The notes under the pieces: generated by a model
Database searches by the model: none
The model's input: only the letters and a program-made list of their open reading frames with translations
Told to the model about the DNA's origin: nothing
Program-made: the position numbers and the translations under genes
Part shown: positions 1 through 9,227 of the stretch, in pieces
Position numbering within the stretch: the first letter of the stretch is position 1
How the letters are laid out: each line of letters opens with the position of its first letter
Source: Rhodococcus qingshengii
Lineage (GTDB): Bacteria; Actinomycetota; Actinomycetes; Mycobacteriales; Mycobacteriaceae
Length of the DNA stretch: 64,000 bases
Assembly: GCF_021025955.1 (NCBI RefSeq)
Contig: NZ_JAJNCL010000013.1
Coordinates: 1 to 64,000, forward strand
Direction of reading: 5' to 3'

Positions 1-3
1 CGC

Positions 4-155
4 ATCGAGCGAACGACACTTCCGTCGCCTCAGACCGACCCAACGTACCGTTCACCCGGCACACAGCACCCCGGGCACGGCCGACTCGCGGACCCGGTCC
101 GGGATCGAGTGAACGACACTCTCACCGCCTCTAGCGAGATGAACGGTACGTTCAC
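4..155. repeat. Intergenic repeat pair with inverted GAACG/CGTTC elements
   Basis: Positions 4-31 and 104-131 are near-identical direct repeats (ATCGAGYGAACGACACT followed by a CGCCTC-ending tail). Positions 42-54 and 140-152 are inverted copies of one 13-mer. The right copy contains perfect 6-base arms TGAACG and CGTTCA around GTA. This resembles short intergenic repeats of actinobacterial genomes. A function such as transcription-end hairpin or protein-binding site is inference. Confidence 0.55.
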
Positions 156-294
156 ACGATCAGGGCAGGAATGGGTGAGGAAGATGCCGGCGCCGACGCA
201 CGTAGCGACTTGTTAGCCAAAGTACGGATTGTGAACCGTCTCATAAGTCCGAAGTGCTCTCCGATTTTGTGCCTTCGTCCCTAGTACTTTGGCC

Positions 295-300
295 TAGGCT
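295..300 (+). promoter_or_regulatory. Probable -10 box for a leaderless transcript
   Basis: TAGGCT fits the actinobacterial TANNNT -10 pattern and ends 7 bases before the ATG at 308, the spacing expected when transcription starts at the start codon. No Shine-Dalgarno sequence precedes that ATG. The paralogue at 26393 has TAGCCT in the same place, which supports both calls. Confidence 0.45.
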
Positions 301-307
301 GAGTGTC

Positions 308-1747
308 ATGGTGGGGTTGAGCAGCTCGAGGGTGTCGCATTTGCGACTCGTTCCGACGGAACCGGAAGAACTGCAAAGGTTTGTTCAAGAAGTAGGTGGA
401 AGGCGTGGGGGCTTTCCGTTTGCACGATCGTTGCGTTCGAAGAGGCGCTCGGTGCCGGCGCAATACGCGATACGGATCAGCGTCGACAATGTTTCCACTC
501 AGATCTGGCGACGAATCCTCGTCGCGTCGGATCTGAATCTGGATGACCTGCATTCGGTGGTTCAACGGGCAATGGGCTGGAGTGACCGTCATTCGCACGC
601 GTGGTCCAAGTCCGGCAGCCGATTTCCCGGCGAGGTCGAAGAGTACGTAGCTTCCGGAAGCAACGCCGAGCAGCGTCGCGCCGGACGAGTGGCGATCGTA
701 GAGTCCGCCGTACGTCTGGATGAGGTCATGGTCTCGCCCGGAGATGAAATCAGTTATCGCTACGGACGCTTCGGGAACTGGCGTCACACGCTGACACTTG
801 AATCTTCCGAAGTACTGCCCGCCGGATTCCAAGTTGTGTGCGCCGCGGGTCGCGGTGCTTGTCCGCCGGAGGAATGTGTTGGCCCTGACGAGTACGAACA
901 GCTTCTCGGTGTTCTCGCGTCAGAAAAGTTACGCTCCCACGAGTGGACCCTGGAATGGCCGAAAACTGACTTCGAGCCGACACGATTCGAGATCGCCGAG
1001 GTCAACGATCGCTTGTCTTACAGTCGTACTTCTGGTCCGGACGACATCGTGTCTACCTACGACGGAGCCAGCCCGTACGACATCGCGACCCTCGTCGAAT
1101 GCCTGAGTCCACATCGAGTCCCGGATTTGCACGCGGTCCTCTCCCGAGCTGGAGTCGACGATCGGTCGGCAGTTGGGGATGTGGTCCAGGTCGAGGCAAG
1201 TCAACGCGTTCAGGCGGTTTTGACATTGATCGGCGTCGAGGGGATCGAGTCCGATGATTTCTTCACGACGGTTGACGCGATGCTCGATGAACCTGAACTG
1301 GGTCCTGTCAATCTGCCCAAAGGACGATCGCTCTACGCGTTGCTCAAAACCTTCGGCCTGGCGCGCAAGCACAAAGGACTCATTCTCCTGACGAAGCGGG
1401 GTCAGTCAGCTCAGCGGGACGAGTCGGCGATGTGGTCGGTGATCGTCGAGGGAGTTCCAGTCGCGACAGGCGGCTCTCAAAGAGCGGTGGAGCTTCTTGT
1501 CTTGTTGGCCGTAGCAGCGGGTTTGTCGCCGGCTGAACGTCATCTGTTCGTTTCACGAGCGCTAGAGCCGATTCGCTCGTCGAGCGTTCTGATGTCCGGG
1601 TCTCTGACTTCGAAACGAGACATAACCGGGAGCACTGTGGAGGTACTCGGTTTGATCGGCGCTACGGGGTACGAGTTGGGGAAGTTCGGCACCAAAGAGG
1701 ATTCGTCCTGGGCTGCTCATCTCGCGAGAGCGATTCTGCAGCGTTAA
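308..1747 (+). CDS. pRiA4b ORF-3-like family protein
   Basis: A 479-residue protein. Its N-terminal third matches the plasmid pRiA4b ORF-3 family: an IRISVDNVSTQIWRR strand, then LDDLHSVVQRAMGW and a downstream ACPPEECVGPDEYEQLL segment, the family's usual CPPE-D/E-C-G-P signature. The remaining 300 residues are a helical region without a motif I know. The family has no established biochemical role and is often annotated near mobile DNA. I chose ATG 308 over the in-frame ATG at 254 because the paralogue at 26393 starts with a matching SHLRLVP segment about ten residues in, and both ATGs follow a TAGNCT box. It converges on terD across a strong terminator. Confidence 0.75.
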   Translation: MVGLSSSRVSHLRLVPTEPEELQRFVQEVGGRRGGFPFARSLRSKRRSVPAQYAIRISVDNVSTQIWRRILVASDLNLDDLHSVVQRAMGWSDRHSHAWSKSGSRFPGEVEEYVASGSNAEQRRAGRVAIVESAVRLDEVMVSPGDEISYRYGRFGNWRHTLTLESSEVLPAGFQVVCAAGRGACPPEECVGPDEYEQLLGVLASEKLRSHEWTLEWPKTDFEPTRFEIAEVNDRLSYSRTSGPDDIVSTYDGASPYDIATLVECLSPHRVPDLHAVLSRAGVDDRSAVGDVVQVEASQRVQAVLTLIGVEGIESDDFFTTVDAMLDEPELGPVNLPKGRSLYALLKTFGLARKHKGLILLTKRGQSAQRDESAMWSVIVEGVPVATGGSQRAVELLVLLAVAAGLSPAERHLFVSRALEPIRSSSVLMSGSLTSKRDITGSTVEVLGLIGATGYELGKFGTKEDSSWAAHLARAILQR

Positions 1748-1770
1748 CCCGAGCACTGAAGCAGACAACC

Positions 1771-1813
1771 GAAACGGGGTTCGATCCGGCAATGCCGTAT
1801 CGAACCCCGTTTC
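1771..1813. terminator. Bidirectional terminator between convergent genes
   Basis: A perfect 15-base-pair inverted repeat (arms 1771-1785 and 1799-1813, GAAACGGGGTTCGAT and its complement) with a 13-base loop sits between the ends of the genes at 1747 and 1829. It can serve both strands. Confidence 0.85.
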
Positions 1814-1828
1814 GTGTCCTGGTAGAGA

Positions 1829-2404
1829 TCAGATGCTGACGCCGTAGTCGCGGGCGATGCCGGCGAGTCCGGATGCGTATCCCTGTCCGACTGCGCGGAA
1901 CTTCCACTCGCCGTTGTGGCGGTAGAGCTCACCGAAAAGCATGGCGGTCTCGGTGGAAGCGTCTTCCGAGAGGTCGTAGCGTGCCAGTTCTGAGCCGTTC
2001 GACAGATCTACGACGCGGATGTAGGCGTTGGTGACCTGTCCGAAGGACTGGAGTCGGGCATCGGCGTCGTGAATCGAGACCGGGAAGAAAATGTTGGTGA
2101 CGTTGGGCGGTACAGCAGGGAGGTCGACGTTGATGACTTCGTCGTCGCCGTCACCTTCACCGGTGAGGTTGTCCCCGGTGTGCTCGATGGATCCGTCGGG
2201 CGAGCGAAGGTTGTTGTAGAAGACGAAGTGCAGGTCGGAAAGGACCTTGCGTTCCGGACCGGTGACCAACGCGCTGGCGTCGAGGTCGAAGTCGGCACCA
2301 CTGGTACTGCGTGCATCCCAGCCGAGGCCGACTGCGACCTTGGTCAGGTTGGGTGCGGCCTTCGACAGAGATACGTTGCCGCCCTTGGCAAGTGTGACGC
2401 CCAT
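1829..2404 (-). CDS. terD: TerD-family stress/tellurium resistance protein
   Basis: A 191-residue cytoplasmic protein of the usual TerD length. It begins [15 protein letters not shown] and has [21 protein letters not shown], the acidic segment that forms the family's calcium-binding sites, followed by [15 protein letters not shown]. TerD-family proteins are calcium-binding and linked to tellurite, phage or general stress resistance; which of these applies here cannot be read from the sequence. AGAGGA precedes the ATG. It lies downstream of the SNF2 helicase on the same strand, 113 bases away, with a hairpin between them, so it probably has its own promoter or is attenuated. No other ter genes are nearby. 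Confidence 0.9.
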   Translation of the reverse strand: MGVTLAKGGNVSLSKAAPNLTKVAVGLGWDARSTSGADFDLDASALVTGPERKVLSDLHFVFYNNLRSPDGSIEHTGDNLTGEGDGDDEVINVDLPAVPPNVTNIFFPVSIHDADARLQSFGQVTNAYIRVVDLSNGSELARYDLSEDASTETAMLFGELYRHNGEWKFRAVGQGYASGLAGIARDYGVSI

Positions 2405-2420
2405 TCAGGTTCCTCTCGTT

Positions 2421-2445
2421 CGAACGAAGTGGATTTCTTCGTTCG
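2421..2445 (-). promoter_or_regulatory. Hairpin in the terD leader
   Basis: A 9-base perfect inverted repeat (CGAACGAAG and CTTCGTTCG, 7-base loop) sits 16 bases upstream of the terD start codon, just before its ribosome binding site. It may end transcription from the helicase gene or act as an operator for terD; the sequence does not decide. Confidence 0.45.
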
Positions 2446-2517
2446 GGAGTTCTGTGTTGTCCGTTCTGCACTCACATTACCGTGGGTAGGTAGGTGAGGT
2501 TCGACCGAATAGGCACC

Positions 2518-5500
2518 TCACTCGAACAGCGCGCGAAGATCCTCGGCGTCGAGTCCGGTGCCGAGTGTGCCTTCGGCGTCCATGACATTCGAGAACAATG
2601 CCGACTTCTTGGCTTTGAGCGCCATGACCTTCTCTTCGATCGTGTCTTTGGCAATGAGACGGTAGACCATGACGTTTCGCGTCTGCCCGATGCGGTGAGT
2701 ACGATCGACCGCTTGTGCCTCGGCGGCCGGGTTCCACCAAGGGTCGAGAATGAAGCAATAGTCGGCCTCGGTGAGGTTGAGGCCGAAGCCACCAGCCTTG
2801 AGGCTGATCAGGAATACGGGGGCTGCACCAGACTTGAACTCCTCCAACACTTCACCGCGATTGCGCGTCGAACCGTCGAGGTAGCTGTACGGGATGTTTT
2901 CCGCCTCGAGTCGGGTGCGCACCGAGCCGAGGAACCCGGTGAACTGACTGAAGATCAATGCACGGTGTCCGCCGGCAATGACGTCGTCCAATTGCTCGAC
3001 GACAGCGTCGACCTTGGCCGACGGGACAAGTCCGCTTTCCTCGTCGACCAGCGAGACGTCGAGACTGAGTTGGCGTAGCAGCGTCAGCGATTGCAGGATC
3101 GTGAATCGATTCTTGTCGACGTCATCGAGCAGTCCGAGAATCTTCTGCCGTTCGCGCTGCAGGTGGGTGTCGTAGATCGCGCGATGGCTCGGATGCAACT
3201 CGATCTCGAGTATCTGTTCCTGCTTGGGCGGCAAGTCTGCAGCCACCTGTTCCTTGGTGCGCCGAACCATCAGCGGTTTGACGCGCCGCCGAAGTTGCGC
3301 CAATCGCTCTGTGTCGCCTTCTTTTTCGATGGGAGTGCGGTAGACATCGGTGAACGTGGTGGGGCTGGGAAACAGTCCTGGTGCAGTGATCGCGAGCAGC
3401 GACCACAACTCCAAAAGATTGTTTTCCATGGGTGTGCCGGTGATCGCGAGTTTGAAAGGTGCGTTCACTGCCCTCGCACACTGGTGGACCTTGGACTTGT
3501 GGTTCTTGGCGAATTGGGCTTCGTCGAGTACCAGTCCGGACCAGCGGCCCGCGGAATACGCATCGGTGTCGAGGCGAAAAAGGGCGTACGACGTCACGAC
3601 GATATCCGCCCCGTCGACGAGTGCTGCCAGATCGGTTTTTCTGCGTCGCAGTGTGTCCGTGATGACAGCGGTGTGGAGTGTTGGTGCGAACTTGGCCACC
3701 TCGGATTTCCAATTGGAGACCACGCTGGTGGGAGCAACGATCAGAAAAGGCGGCGCCGCTGGATTCGATTGCCGCGCAGCGCAGATCATTGCGAGGGTCT
3801 GCAGGGTCTTACCCAGGCCCATGTCGTCGGCGAGTATGCCGCCCAAGCTGTGCTGGCGGAGGAAATTGAGCCAATGGAATCCGTCGACCTGATAGGGACG
3901 TAGCGTTGCCGTCAACGTGTCCGGGACTTCGACGGGATCGATGCCCGAACTGCCGAGCAATCCTGCGATCTGCTTCTTCCATGCGGCTGCTTGATGTTCG
4001 ACTCTTCCGAGCGCCGCCAATTCTTCCCACAGCCCGGCTTGAAATTTGCTGATCGCGAGTTTGCCGGTAGGCCGATCGAGTAGCGACCGCGCTTCGGTGA
4101 TGAGACGGTGTAGGCCGAGTAGTTCAGGTGCGTCGAGCCGAAAGAAGGCGCCGTCCGGTAGGAGTATGTGAGTTTCGCCCTTGCTCAGAGCGGAGAACAA
4201 TGTTGTGAACGGAACGCCTTGTCCCGCAACATCGACGGTGACATCGAGGTCGAACCAGTCGGATCCGCTGTCTCCGTCGGATGCTGATGTGCCGATGCCG
4301 ATCACGACAGCGTCGTCTGCAGGCCGGTAGTCGGCGGGGGTTCCTGCAACCGTGAGGTCGATGGCGTCGTGCGATTCGAGTTGGGGGAGGAGGTCAAGTG
4401 TGAACTGCATGGAATCTAGGCCGGTCAGCGTTCCCGCGAGAGTGGCCTTTACCGCGGTCGCGCCGAGGCTGTTGGTGATGGCATCTTCGGCAGCGTGATT
4501 GCGGACCTCGGACTCCTCGGTGGTTGCAATGGCGGTAGAAATGATCAGTTCGTTGGCATCGACGGTGTACTTCCATGCCGATTCGATGTCGATGCGATGG
4601 TTGTCTTCGTAAGTGGCGACCAGTTGTAGCCGAGGGCCGGACACAGTCGGTGGGTTGTAGGCGCCGTCGGAAGATACGACGGGAGCGAGGCTTCCGAGTT
4701 TGAACACGAACCGCGAAGTGAACGCATCCCGATGCTCGGCGGGTATGTCGACTGTCTTTCCGGAGTCGATCAACTGCCGCAATTGGCGGGTGACCGGCGT
4801 GTGCAGTGGTGCGAGCGTGATCGCGTTAGCGGCGTCGAGCGCGAAGACACCATGTGCCGGCGTACCGACAAGTCCCCAGTCGGAATGGGTGACGATGTGC
4901 CCATCGGTCTGAATTCGGGGCGTGAGACGGAGATTGTTGTCTTCCGCTCCGTGGACGTCGAGGCAGATGTTGGCGTCGTCGAGTAGGGAGATGTTACCGA
5001 GGCCGGCCTTCGAGTGAACGAGTGAAACGCCGACGCTGATCGCCTCATCAAGAAGCGACCAGAGTTGCGGGCTCGGAAACCCGGCAAGATCGATCTCCGC
5101 GGCATTCTGATTGCGGTAATGGTTGCCGGCGCTGTGGAGGAGATGAATGTCGCGTAGAACCCGGATGTGGTCGGCAGGGAACTGAAAGGTGCTTCCGAGT
5201 TTGTTCCAGGCGAGTCCGCCGGAGATCCACCCTCTCGCTCCTGGTTGCACTGGTTTGACGAGGAGCCGTGTCGATGTGCCTTTGGTTCGCGCGATGAATT
5301 GAATGCCGAGTCCGGGAGTTGTGCGGCCGTCGGGGTCTGGTCGGAGCAACTCCTCGAGCGCGCCGTCCCACCCGAGTTGTCGTGGCGTCGTGTTCGCCTC
5401 GGCCACCGCTGCGAGTACCAACGCGGCCACGTGTTTACAGTTCATTCGCACCGGACACGTGCAGAGCCCACGCGTGAATGTGGCAGTACCGGTCGCGCTG

Positions 5501-5700
5501 TGACTTATCGAAATCGTGCAGGCGTACGGCTCCCGCGCGGTCCCCGCCACGGCCCCGGTCAAGGTATCCGGGATGCCGTTCCAGCTGATGGACACGACCG
5601 CATTCTGCCGCAGGTAGGTAAGTCCGCGGTCGTAGGTTGTCGTGCCCACGACAGCGCGAACTCGGTCGAGGTCGAGGGCCTTGACTGAGTCCGGTTGCAC
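2518..5700 (-). CDS. SWIM zinc-finger SNF2-family helicase/ATPase
   Basis: A 1060-residue DNA-dependent ATPase of the RapA/SNF2 type. A SWIM zinc finger lies near the N-terminus (C80-x-C82 and C88-x-H90). A long middle region without clear motifs follows. The helicase core occupies the last 450 residues: Walker A DDMGLGKT (about 625-632), DEAQ box (726-729), ITGTPMEN, then the second RecA lobe with LISLKAGGFGLNL and HRIGQT (about 1002-1007). Such proteins remodel protein-DNA or RNA polymerase complexes; the specific job of the SWIM subfamily in actinobacteria is not settled. The ATG at 5700 is placed beside the SWIM domain as in relatives. It is divergent from the mycolyltransferase, sharing an intergenic region of 111 bases. 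Confidence 0.9.
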   Translation of the reverse strand: MQPDSVKALDLDRVRAVVGTTTYDRGLTYLRQNAVVSISWNGIPDTLTGAVAGTAREPYACTISISHSATGTATFTRGLCTCPVRMNCKHVAALVLAAVAEANTTPRQLGWDGALEELLRPDPDGRTTPGLGIQFIARTKGTSTRLLVKPVQPGARGWISGGLAWNKLGSTFQFPADHIRVLRDIHLLHSAGNHYRNQNAAEIDLAGFPSPQLWSLLDEAISVGVSLVHSKAGLGNISLLDDANICLDVHGAEDNNLRLTPRIQTDGHIVTHSDWGLVGTPAHGVFALDAANAITLAPLHTPVTRQLRQLIDSGKTVDIPAEHRDAFTSRFVFKLGSLAPVVSSDGAYNPPTVSGPRLQLVATYEDNHRIDIESAWKYTVDANELIISTAIATTEESEVRNHAAEDAITNSLGATAVKATLAGTLTGLDSMQFTLDLLPQLESHDAIDLTVAGTPADYRPADDAVVIGIGTSASDGDSGSDWFDLDVTVDVAGQGVPFTTLFSALSKGETHILLPDGAFFRLDAPELLGLHRLITEARSLLDRPTGKLAISKFQAGLWEELAALGRVEHQAAAWKKQIAGLLGSSGIDPVEVPDTLTATLRPYQVDGFHWLNFLRQHSLGGILADDMGLGKTLQTLAMICAARQSNPAAPPFLIVAPTSVVSNWKSEVAKFAPTLHTAVITDTLRRRKTDLAALVDGADIVVTSYALFRLDTDAYSAGRWSGLVLDEAQFAKNHKSKVHQCARAVNAPFKLAITGTPMENNLLELWSLLAITAPGLFPSPTTFTDVYRTPIEKEGDTERLAQLRRRVKPLMVRRTKEQVAADLPPKQEQILEIELHPSHRAIYDTHLQRERQKILGLLDDVDKNRFTILQSLTLLRQLSLDVSLVDEESGLVPSAKVDAVVEQLDDVIAGGHRALIFSQFTGFLGSVRTRLEAENIPYSYLDGSTRNRGEVLEEFKSGAAPVFLISLKAGGFGLNLTEADYCFILDPWWNPAAEAQAVDRTHRIGQTRNVMVYRLIAKDTIEEKVMALKAKKSALFSNVMDAEGTLGTGLDAEDLRALFE

Positions 5701-5811
5701 GGGGCCAGCCTAGTGGCGGCGTCCGACAGATCTTGTCGTGGTCGTTTGTCCAAGAAAGTCCGAACTGCACGGTATGTTCACGGAAACATCTTTGACTGGT
5801 TTGGGAGTTTC

Positions 5812-6930
5812 ATGAGGACTGAGCGGCGTGCGTGGATCCGATCTGCGCGCACAGGTGCGGTGTGTTTGGCCGTCTGTGCACTTTCTTTGCAATTGGGCGG
5901 ACTGTCGACGGCAGCGCCGAGTTCCGGGAGCGCGGGAAGCTCGGAAAGCCTGGGCAGCGTCGAGGGCAGCGTGAGTTCGGGGTCGACGATCCCGGGACCA
6001 CTTCAGGAGGATCCGGGCCCCAAACCGGACCTGCGCGACGACATCGTCGTCCCGGCCATCGTCGGTGAGAAGGTGACCGCACCGCAGGCGGTCAGGCTGA
6101 CGGTGGCGTCGCCTGCACTTCGACGCGAGGTCGGCGTCGAGATCTTGCTACCCGCTGACAATTCGGTTCCGCGCCCGGCGCTGTACATGCTCGAGGGTGT
6201 CGATGCCGGTGAGAAAAGCAGCGGATGGATGACGATCGGCGGCGCCCCGGCGTTCTTCGCCGACAAGAACGTCAACGTCGTGATGCTCAATGGCGGAATC
6301 GCGAGCCTGTACTCGGACTGGGAGAATCCGGATCCGCGGCTGGGACTGCACAAGTGGGAAACCTTCATCACCGAGGAGTTGCCACCACTGATCGACGCGC
6401 GGTTGAAGACCAACGGCATCAACGCGATTGCCGGCAATTCCATGGGCGCGATGGGCGCAATGATGCTCGCTCAACGCTTTCCGGACATGTACCGGGGCGT
6501 CGCCGTTTTCAGCGGCTGCTACTCCACGATGGATCCGCTCGGCCGAACTGCCGTCCAGGCCACGATTTCTTCTCGAAGTGGAGATCCGGCCAACATCTGG
6601 GGTGTGCCAGGGGGCCCGGAGTGGCAGGCACACGATTCGTTGATCAACGCAGAGAAGTTGCGTGGCAAGGAAATCTACGTGTCGACTGCAAATGGTCGTC
6701 CCGGATCCGACGAGACGCTCCAGACCCCTGAACTGCTCGAGCGTCTGGTGATCGGCGGCGGCATCGAGGTTGCTGCGCATGCCTGCACCAAGATGTTCGA
6801 CGCTCGGTTGCAGGAGCTGAAGATTCCGGCGCAGGTGGATTACGAGCCGAACGGCACACACGCGTGGGCGTATTGGCGTGAACGACTGCCGAAGGCGTGG
6901 CCGACTCTGTCCCGCGCATTGGGCGTCTGA
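5812..6930 (+). CDS. Secreted mycolyltransferase-type esterase (antigen 85 superfamily)
   Basis: A 372-residue exported alpha/beta hydrolase. Residues 1-35 form a signal peptide (MRTERRAWIRSARTG then a hydrophobic core ending near STAAP), followed by a Gly/Ser-rich spacer (36-65). The nucleophile is S210 in GNSMG and the likely catalytic histidine is H350 in NGTHAWAYW; FITEELPPLID before the nucleophile is typical of antigen 85 relatives. These enzymes transfer mycolic acids onto trehalose or arabinogalactan in the outer envelope, so the gene implies a mycolate-bearing cell wall. I chose ATG 5812 because it opens the signal peptide; longer in-frame starts add a non-secretory leader. Confidence 0.88.
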   Translation: MRTERRAWIRSARTGAVCLAVCALSLQLGGLSTAAPSSGSAGSSESLGSVEGSVSSGSTIPGPLQEDPGPKPDLRDDIVVPAIVGEKVTAPQAVRLTVASPALRREVGVEILLPADNSVPRPALYMLEGVDAGEKSSGWMTIGGAPAFFADKNVNVVMLNGGIASLYSDWENPDPRLGLHKWETFITEELPPLIDARLKTNGINAIAGNSMGAMGAMMLAQRFPDMYRGVAVFSGCYSTMDPLGRTAVQATISSRSGDPANIWGVPGGPEWQAHDSLINAEKLRGKEIYVSTANGRPGSDETLQTPELLERLVIGGGIEVAAHACTKMFDARLQELKIPAQVDYEPNGTHAWAYWRERLPKAWPTLSRALGV

Positions 6931-6946
6931 CGGTTCGACAACAGGG

Positions 6947-6976
6947 GCTCGGGTTGTGGCTCGCCACAACCCGAGC
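6947..6976. terminator. Bidirectional terminator
   Basis: A perfect 14-base-pair stem (GCTCGGGTTGTGGC and its complement) lies between the convergent mycolyltransferase and Excalibur genes. Confidence 0.85.
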
Positions 6977-6982
6977 GTTGGA

Positions 6983-7342
6983 TCACTCGCAGGCGATGCC
7001 GTCGTTGTCCCGGTCGAGATGCGGGGCGTACCCGTTTTGACCCCGGTACAACGGAGCTGCGCCGGCGTTACGCACGGCAGTGCAGTTCTGGTAGTACCGC
7101 GCCGGTGCGGGAGTGTTCTGCGGCGCCGGCTGATTCTGGGGCGCCTGCGGAGCGGGCGGTGCCGGCGGTGCGAAGACGGGTGGAAGGAACGGCTGGACTG
7201 CGTCGGCAGAGCCAGTCGGAATCATGCGTGCGATCTCGATCGGTAGGAAATCGAAAACCGTGGATGCCTGAGCGGCGGGTGCGGCAACCAGAGTGATTGC
7301 GGCGCAACCTGCGACGCTGAATGCCAGACGGCGGAGCTTCAT
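6983..7342 (-). CDS. Secreted Excalibur calcium-binding domain protein
   Basis: A 119-residue exported protein. Residues 1-26 are a signal peptide ending at AQAS. A Pro/Ala-rich linker covers about 54-78. The C-terminus is an Excalibur domain (YYQNCTAVRNAGAAPLYRG, then DRDNDGIACE), in which the DxDxDGxxCE loop binds calcium and two cysteines are conserved. These domains are found on surface and extracellular proteins; no catalytic domain is present. It is a single gene, with no obvious operon partner. Confidence 0.85.
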   Translation of the reverse strand: MKLRRLAFSVAGCAAITLVAAPAAQASTVFDFLPIEIARMIPTGSADAVQPFLPPVFAPPAPPAPQAPQNQPAPQNTPAPARYYQNCTAVRNAGAAPLYRGQNGYAPHLDRDNDGIACE

Positions 7343-7460
7343 GTGACCTCGTGTTCAACTGGGCAGCCCTTCCACTTCTGAGGGCTGTGCCGGCTGAGCA
7401 TACTGGTCATAACGACCAAATGGTTTATTTCGGTAAGGGTGAAATCTGGGGTGAAAAGCA

Positions 7461-7496
7461 GCGTCCCCGCACCGTATTGCTCGGGTGCGGGGACGC
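7461..7496 (-). terminator. Terminator of the dicarboxylate symporter gene
   Basis: A perfect 13-base-pair stem (7461-7473 with 7484-7496, GCGTCCCCGCACC and its complement) begins 19 bases beyond the stop codon of the minus-strand symporter gene. Confidence 0.8.
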
Positions 7497-7514
7497 GGCT
7501 GTTGTCGGCGAGGG

Positions 7515-8888
7515 TTACGCGTCGACAAGTTCTTCGGCGAAGGGATCACCGTTGCGGGGAGCGTCGAAGCGCTCCTTGTCGAGGATGCCCTCACGCTTTG
7601 CGACGATGACCGGGACCAGTGCCTGGCCGGTGACGTTGACTGCGGTACGGCCCATGTCGACGATCGGTTCGACGGCGAGGAGCAGTCCGACGCCGGCCAG
7701 CGGAAGACCAAGGGTGGAGAGTGTGAGTGTGAGCATGACTGTCGCACCGGTGGTTCCGGCCGTTGCCGCTGAGCCGATGACCGAGACGACGACGATCAGC
7801 AGGTAGTCGGTGAAGGTCAACGGGACGTCGTAGAAGCCGGCGACGAAGATTGCCGCGATCGCGGGATAGATTGCAGCGCAACCGTCCATCTTCGTGGTGG
7901 CACCGAGCGGAACGGCGAACGAGGCGTACTCACGCGGAACACCGAGGTTGCGTTCTGTGACGCGTTCGGTCAGCGGCAGAGTGCCGATCGACGAGCGCGA
8001 GACGAAGCCGAGCTGAGTTGCAGGCCAGACACCGGAGAAGAAGCTTCGGACCGAGAGGCCGTGCGCGGCAATCAGGATGGGGTAGACCACGAAGAAGACG
8101 ATGGCCAGACCGATGTAGATGGCTGCGGTGAAAACGCCCAGCGAGCCGATCGCATCCCAGCCGTAGGTGGCGACAGCGTTGGCGATCAGCGCGGCGGTGC
8201 CGATCGGGGCGAGGCGGATGATCCACCACAGGACCTTCTGGACGATCGCGAGCAGCGAAGCGTTGAACTCGAGGAACGGAGCAGCCTTGGGTCCGATCTT
8301 GAGTGCAGCAATGCCGATCGCGCCGGCGATGACGAGCAGCTGCAGGACGTTGAAGCTCAGCGATGTAGTCGCCACGCCTTCGGTGACTGAAGTCTTTGCG
8401 CCCAGCCCCAGGAAGTTGTTCGGAACCAGTCCGGTGATGAACGCCCACCACGAGCCGGAACTCTTGGGTTCCTTCGCTGCTTCGACGGCGACGTCGGTCC
8501 GTGAACCGGGATCGGTGATCAGGCCGACGATGATGCCGATGATCACAGCGATGAAAGCGGTGATCGCGAACCAGAGCAAGGTCTGCACGGCCAGGCGAGC
8601 TGCATTGGCGACCTGGCGCAGGTTGGCGATGGAGCTGACAATGGCGGTGAACACGAGCGGGATCACCGCAACGGTGAGCAGCTTGACGTAACTCGAACCG
8701 ATGGTCTGCACGGTGCCGACCAACCAGTTGACGTTTCCGTCGGCTGCATCAGGCATTGCCCGGGCGACGAGACCGATGATGACACCGAGTACGAGGCCGG
8801 CGACGATCTGCGGTCCGAATGCCGTCGCCCAGGACGGAAAACGGGACGTGGACTTTTCCGGCACGCCGGTGGAGGTGGAGCTGGGCAT
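7515..8888 (-). CDS. Dicarboxylate/amino-acid:cation symporter (DAACS family)
   Basis: A 457-residue inner-membrane transporter of the GltP/DctA family, with about eight hydrophobic helices and re-entrant loops. Visible family features are the Ser-rich stretch near SRSSIGTLPLT, the GATTKMDGCA loop, and the TAGTTGATVML segment near the C-terminus. The family moves glutamate, aspartate, succinate, fumarate or malate with protons or sodium; the substrate cannot be fixed from sequence alone. AAAGG lies 8 bases before the ATG. It appears monocistronic, with its own terminator. Confidence 0.9.
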   Translation of the reverse strand: MPSSTSTGVPEKSTSRFPSWATAFGPQIVAGLVLGVIIGLVARAMPDAADGNVNWLVGTVQTIGSSYVKLLTVAVIPLVFTAIVSSIANLRQVANAARLAVQTLLWFAITAFIAVIIGIIVGLITDPGSRTDVAVEAAKEPKSSGSWWAFITGLVPNNFLGLGAKTSVTEGVATTSLSFNVLQLLVIAGAIGIAALKIGPKAAPFLEFNASLLAIVQKVLWWIIRLAPIGTAALIANAVATYGWDAIGSLGVFTAAIYIGLAIVFFVVYPILIAAHGLSVRSFFSGVWPATQLGFVSRSSIGTLPLTERVTERNLGVPREYASFAVPLGATTKMDGCAAIYPAIAAIFVAGFYDVPLTFTDYLLIVVVSVIGSAATAGTTGATVMLTLTLSTLGLPLAGVGLLLAVEPIVDMGRTAVNVTGQALVPVIVAKREGILDKERFDAPRNGDPFAEELVDA

Positions 8889-9227
8889 GACTATGCCTTT
8901 CGAAAATCAAGGGAGCGAAATGCAGCGCGGCACCAGAGGCCGGGCAGATTCGAAGAAATGTTTCCTGGTACGCGTCAGGTCAGAGCGAGCGCGTACACAT
9001 TGCGCTCGCCTGCAGGCGAAGGTCGACGTAACGCCGACTGGTCAGGAACAACACCGTCCACACACTACTCGCAGCTTCAACTACTCGATCCCGAGGGTCG
9101 CCGCGGGAGTTCGCTTCGTGTTCGTCGGGCGTGCCCCGATCAGTCACTGTTGGTCGGTTGACTAGTCTCGACGATCAGTAGGTGCCGCACCGGCACCTAA
9201 GCGTCGGCAAGCGGAAGCGAGAGACCG
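8889..9227. other. Divergent intergenic region between the symporter and cpdA
   Basis: These 339 bases hold the promoters of two divergent genes. A TTGACT hexamer at 9158-9163 could be the -35 of cpdA, and the 9-base inverted repeat at 9179-9199 overlaps where its -10 would fall. I see no gene here. Confidence 0.5.
9179..9199 (+). promoter_or_regulatory. Candidate operator upstream of cpdA
   Basis: TAGGTGCCG, spacer CAC, then CGGCACCTA form a perfect inverted repeat with 9-base arms, 28 bases before the cpdA start and overlapping its probable promoter. That placement and symmetry suggest a dimeric repressor site. The binding protein is unknown. Confidence 0.5.

Larger units (their letters stand above)
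1..307. other. Upstream noncoding region
   Basis: I see no convincing gene before position 308. The stretch carries the short dispersed repeats described separately at 4-155 and the probable -10 box of the first gene at 295-300. The left edge of the window cuts whatever lies upstream, so the full repeat unit may extend beyond position 1. Confidence 0.5.
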
